From assembly GCA_007119095.1 (NCBI GenBank), contig SKQI01000047.1, positions 1-5,694 of the forward strand: a stretch of DNA of 5,694 bases. Reading direction: 5' to 3'. Shown here in pieces: positions 5,204-5,694 of this stretch (within the stretch, counting starts at the first letter, position 1; each line of letters starts with the position of its first letter). The position numbers and the translations under genes are program-made. The stretch comes from Wenzhouxiangella sp. Its GTDB lineage: Bacteria; Pseudomonadota; Gammaproteobacteria; Xanthomonadales; Wenzhouxiangellaceae. Below the pieces are notes generated by a model that did not search any database, was not told the DNA's origin, and saw only the letters and a list, made by a program, of their open reading frames with translations.

Positions 5204-5694
5204 GCGTAGTCCGGACGAGCCTCTTCACGCCATTCGCTGGCAGCCTTGCGCAGCCGATTGACAATACCCTCCCAGGCGGGATCGGCCAGGTTTTCTGGCG
5301 GCAATACCAATCCCAGCCGGTCCGAATTGGCCTGGCCGGCTTCCCGCAGCGCGGCATACAACTGCCGGGCGGCCAATGTCGGATCAGTTGCCAGAGTGAC
5401 GAGGGCCCAGCGCTGCCCGGAACGATCTGTGGCGCTAAACACCGCTTCCGGCGGGCGCCGTGAAACGACGACGGTCAGTGGCTTGGCCGGACGATAGTGC
5501 TCGCGCATTTGCCCGGGGGCCTGCTGGCTCGCCGTTTCCGGGCTGGCCGTTGGCTGGGCCCACTGCCAGTCAGCCGGCAGCTCGGCTCGGATCTCATCCT
5601 GGCTGATCAGACCGGGCCGAAGCCAGGTCAGCGAGCGCCTGACCGGATCCAGGGCGATGATGGTGGATTCGATGCCGACCCGGCATGGCCCGCC
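5200..5694 (-). CDS. Threonylcarbamoyladenylate synthase, Sua5 type (3' part)
   Basis: Only the C-terminal 164 residues are in the window; the frame is open to the right edge, so the start lies outside. Translating from the edge shows GIEST (visible residues 7-11), LRPG (25-28) and the PGQMREHYRP linker (60-69). These match the end of the YrdC domain and the linker of Sua5-type enzymes. About 95 residues of a divergent C-terminal Sua5 domain follow. The enzyme makes threonylcarbamoyl-AMP from threonine, bicarbonate and ATP, the first step of t6A37 modification of ANN-decoding tRNAs, in the cytosol. The extra C-terminal domain separates it from the short TsaC/YrdC form. The internal ATG at 5508 lies inside the linker and is not a credible start. 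It converges on the second acyltransferase, the two coding ends overlapping by four bases. Confidence 0.92.
   Translation of the reverse strand, partial: GGPCRVGIESTIIALDPVRRSLTWLRPGLISQDEIRAELPADWQWAQPTASPETASQQAPGQMREHYRPAKPLTVVVSRRPPEAVFSATDRSGQRWALVTLATDPTLAARQLYAALREAGQANSDRLGLVLPPENLADPAWEGIVNRLRKAASEWREEARPDYA

Noticed and set aside
5200..5508. A separate 102-residue gene starting at the ATG at 5508.
   Set aside because: The same frame continues without a stop to the window edge and encodes GIEST, LRPG and the linker that precedes this Met in Sua5 proteins. It is the tail of a larger gene.

Overview
The window is GC-rich, densely coding bacterial chromosomal DNA with short gaps and overlapping genes. 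The LpxL/HtrB-type acyltransferases point to a Gram-negative cell. The overall style fits a GC-rich gammaproteobacterium, but that placement is inference and no marker gene here settles it. I see no tRNA, rRNA, CRISPR array, integrase or transposase.

Layout. Positions 1-335 hold no convincing gene but contain a strong G-quadruplex motif and a row of small hairpins. Two minus-strand genes follow: a TMEM43-family membrane protein (336-1520) and, upstream of it, a glutathione S-transferase of Gtt1-like type (1601-2278). A 116-bp divergent gap separates these from a plus-strand group: a DHRS12-like short-chain dehydrogenase/reductase (2395-3345), then two paralogous LpxL/HtrB-family acyltransferases (about 3426-4304 and 4304-5203). 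The stop and start codons of the acyltransferase pair overlap. The window closes with the 3' part of a minus-strand Sua5-type threonylcarbamoyladenylate synthase (5200 to the right edge), whose stop codon overlaps the stop of the second acyltransferase.

How the genes may work together. The acyltransferase pair is the clearest functional unit: two tandem, probably translationally coupled enzymes of the family that adds secondary acyl chains to lipid A or a related lipid. The SDR lies 80 bp upstream on the same strand and may be co-transcribed. The GST and TMEM43-like genes share the opposite strand and could also be co-transcribed, although a plausible promoter lies between them. The Sua5 gene is a tRNA-modification housekeeping gene with no evident link to its neighbours.

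Overall this looks like ordinary core or near-core chromosome. I did not find a convincing novel system. The items most worth a second look are the bacterial TMEM43 homologue, the SDR plus acyltransferase pair, the nested palindromes just before the first acyltransferase with its ambiguous non-ATG start, and the structured gene-free left end.
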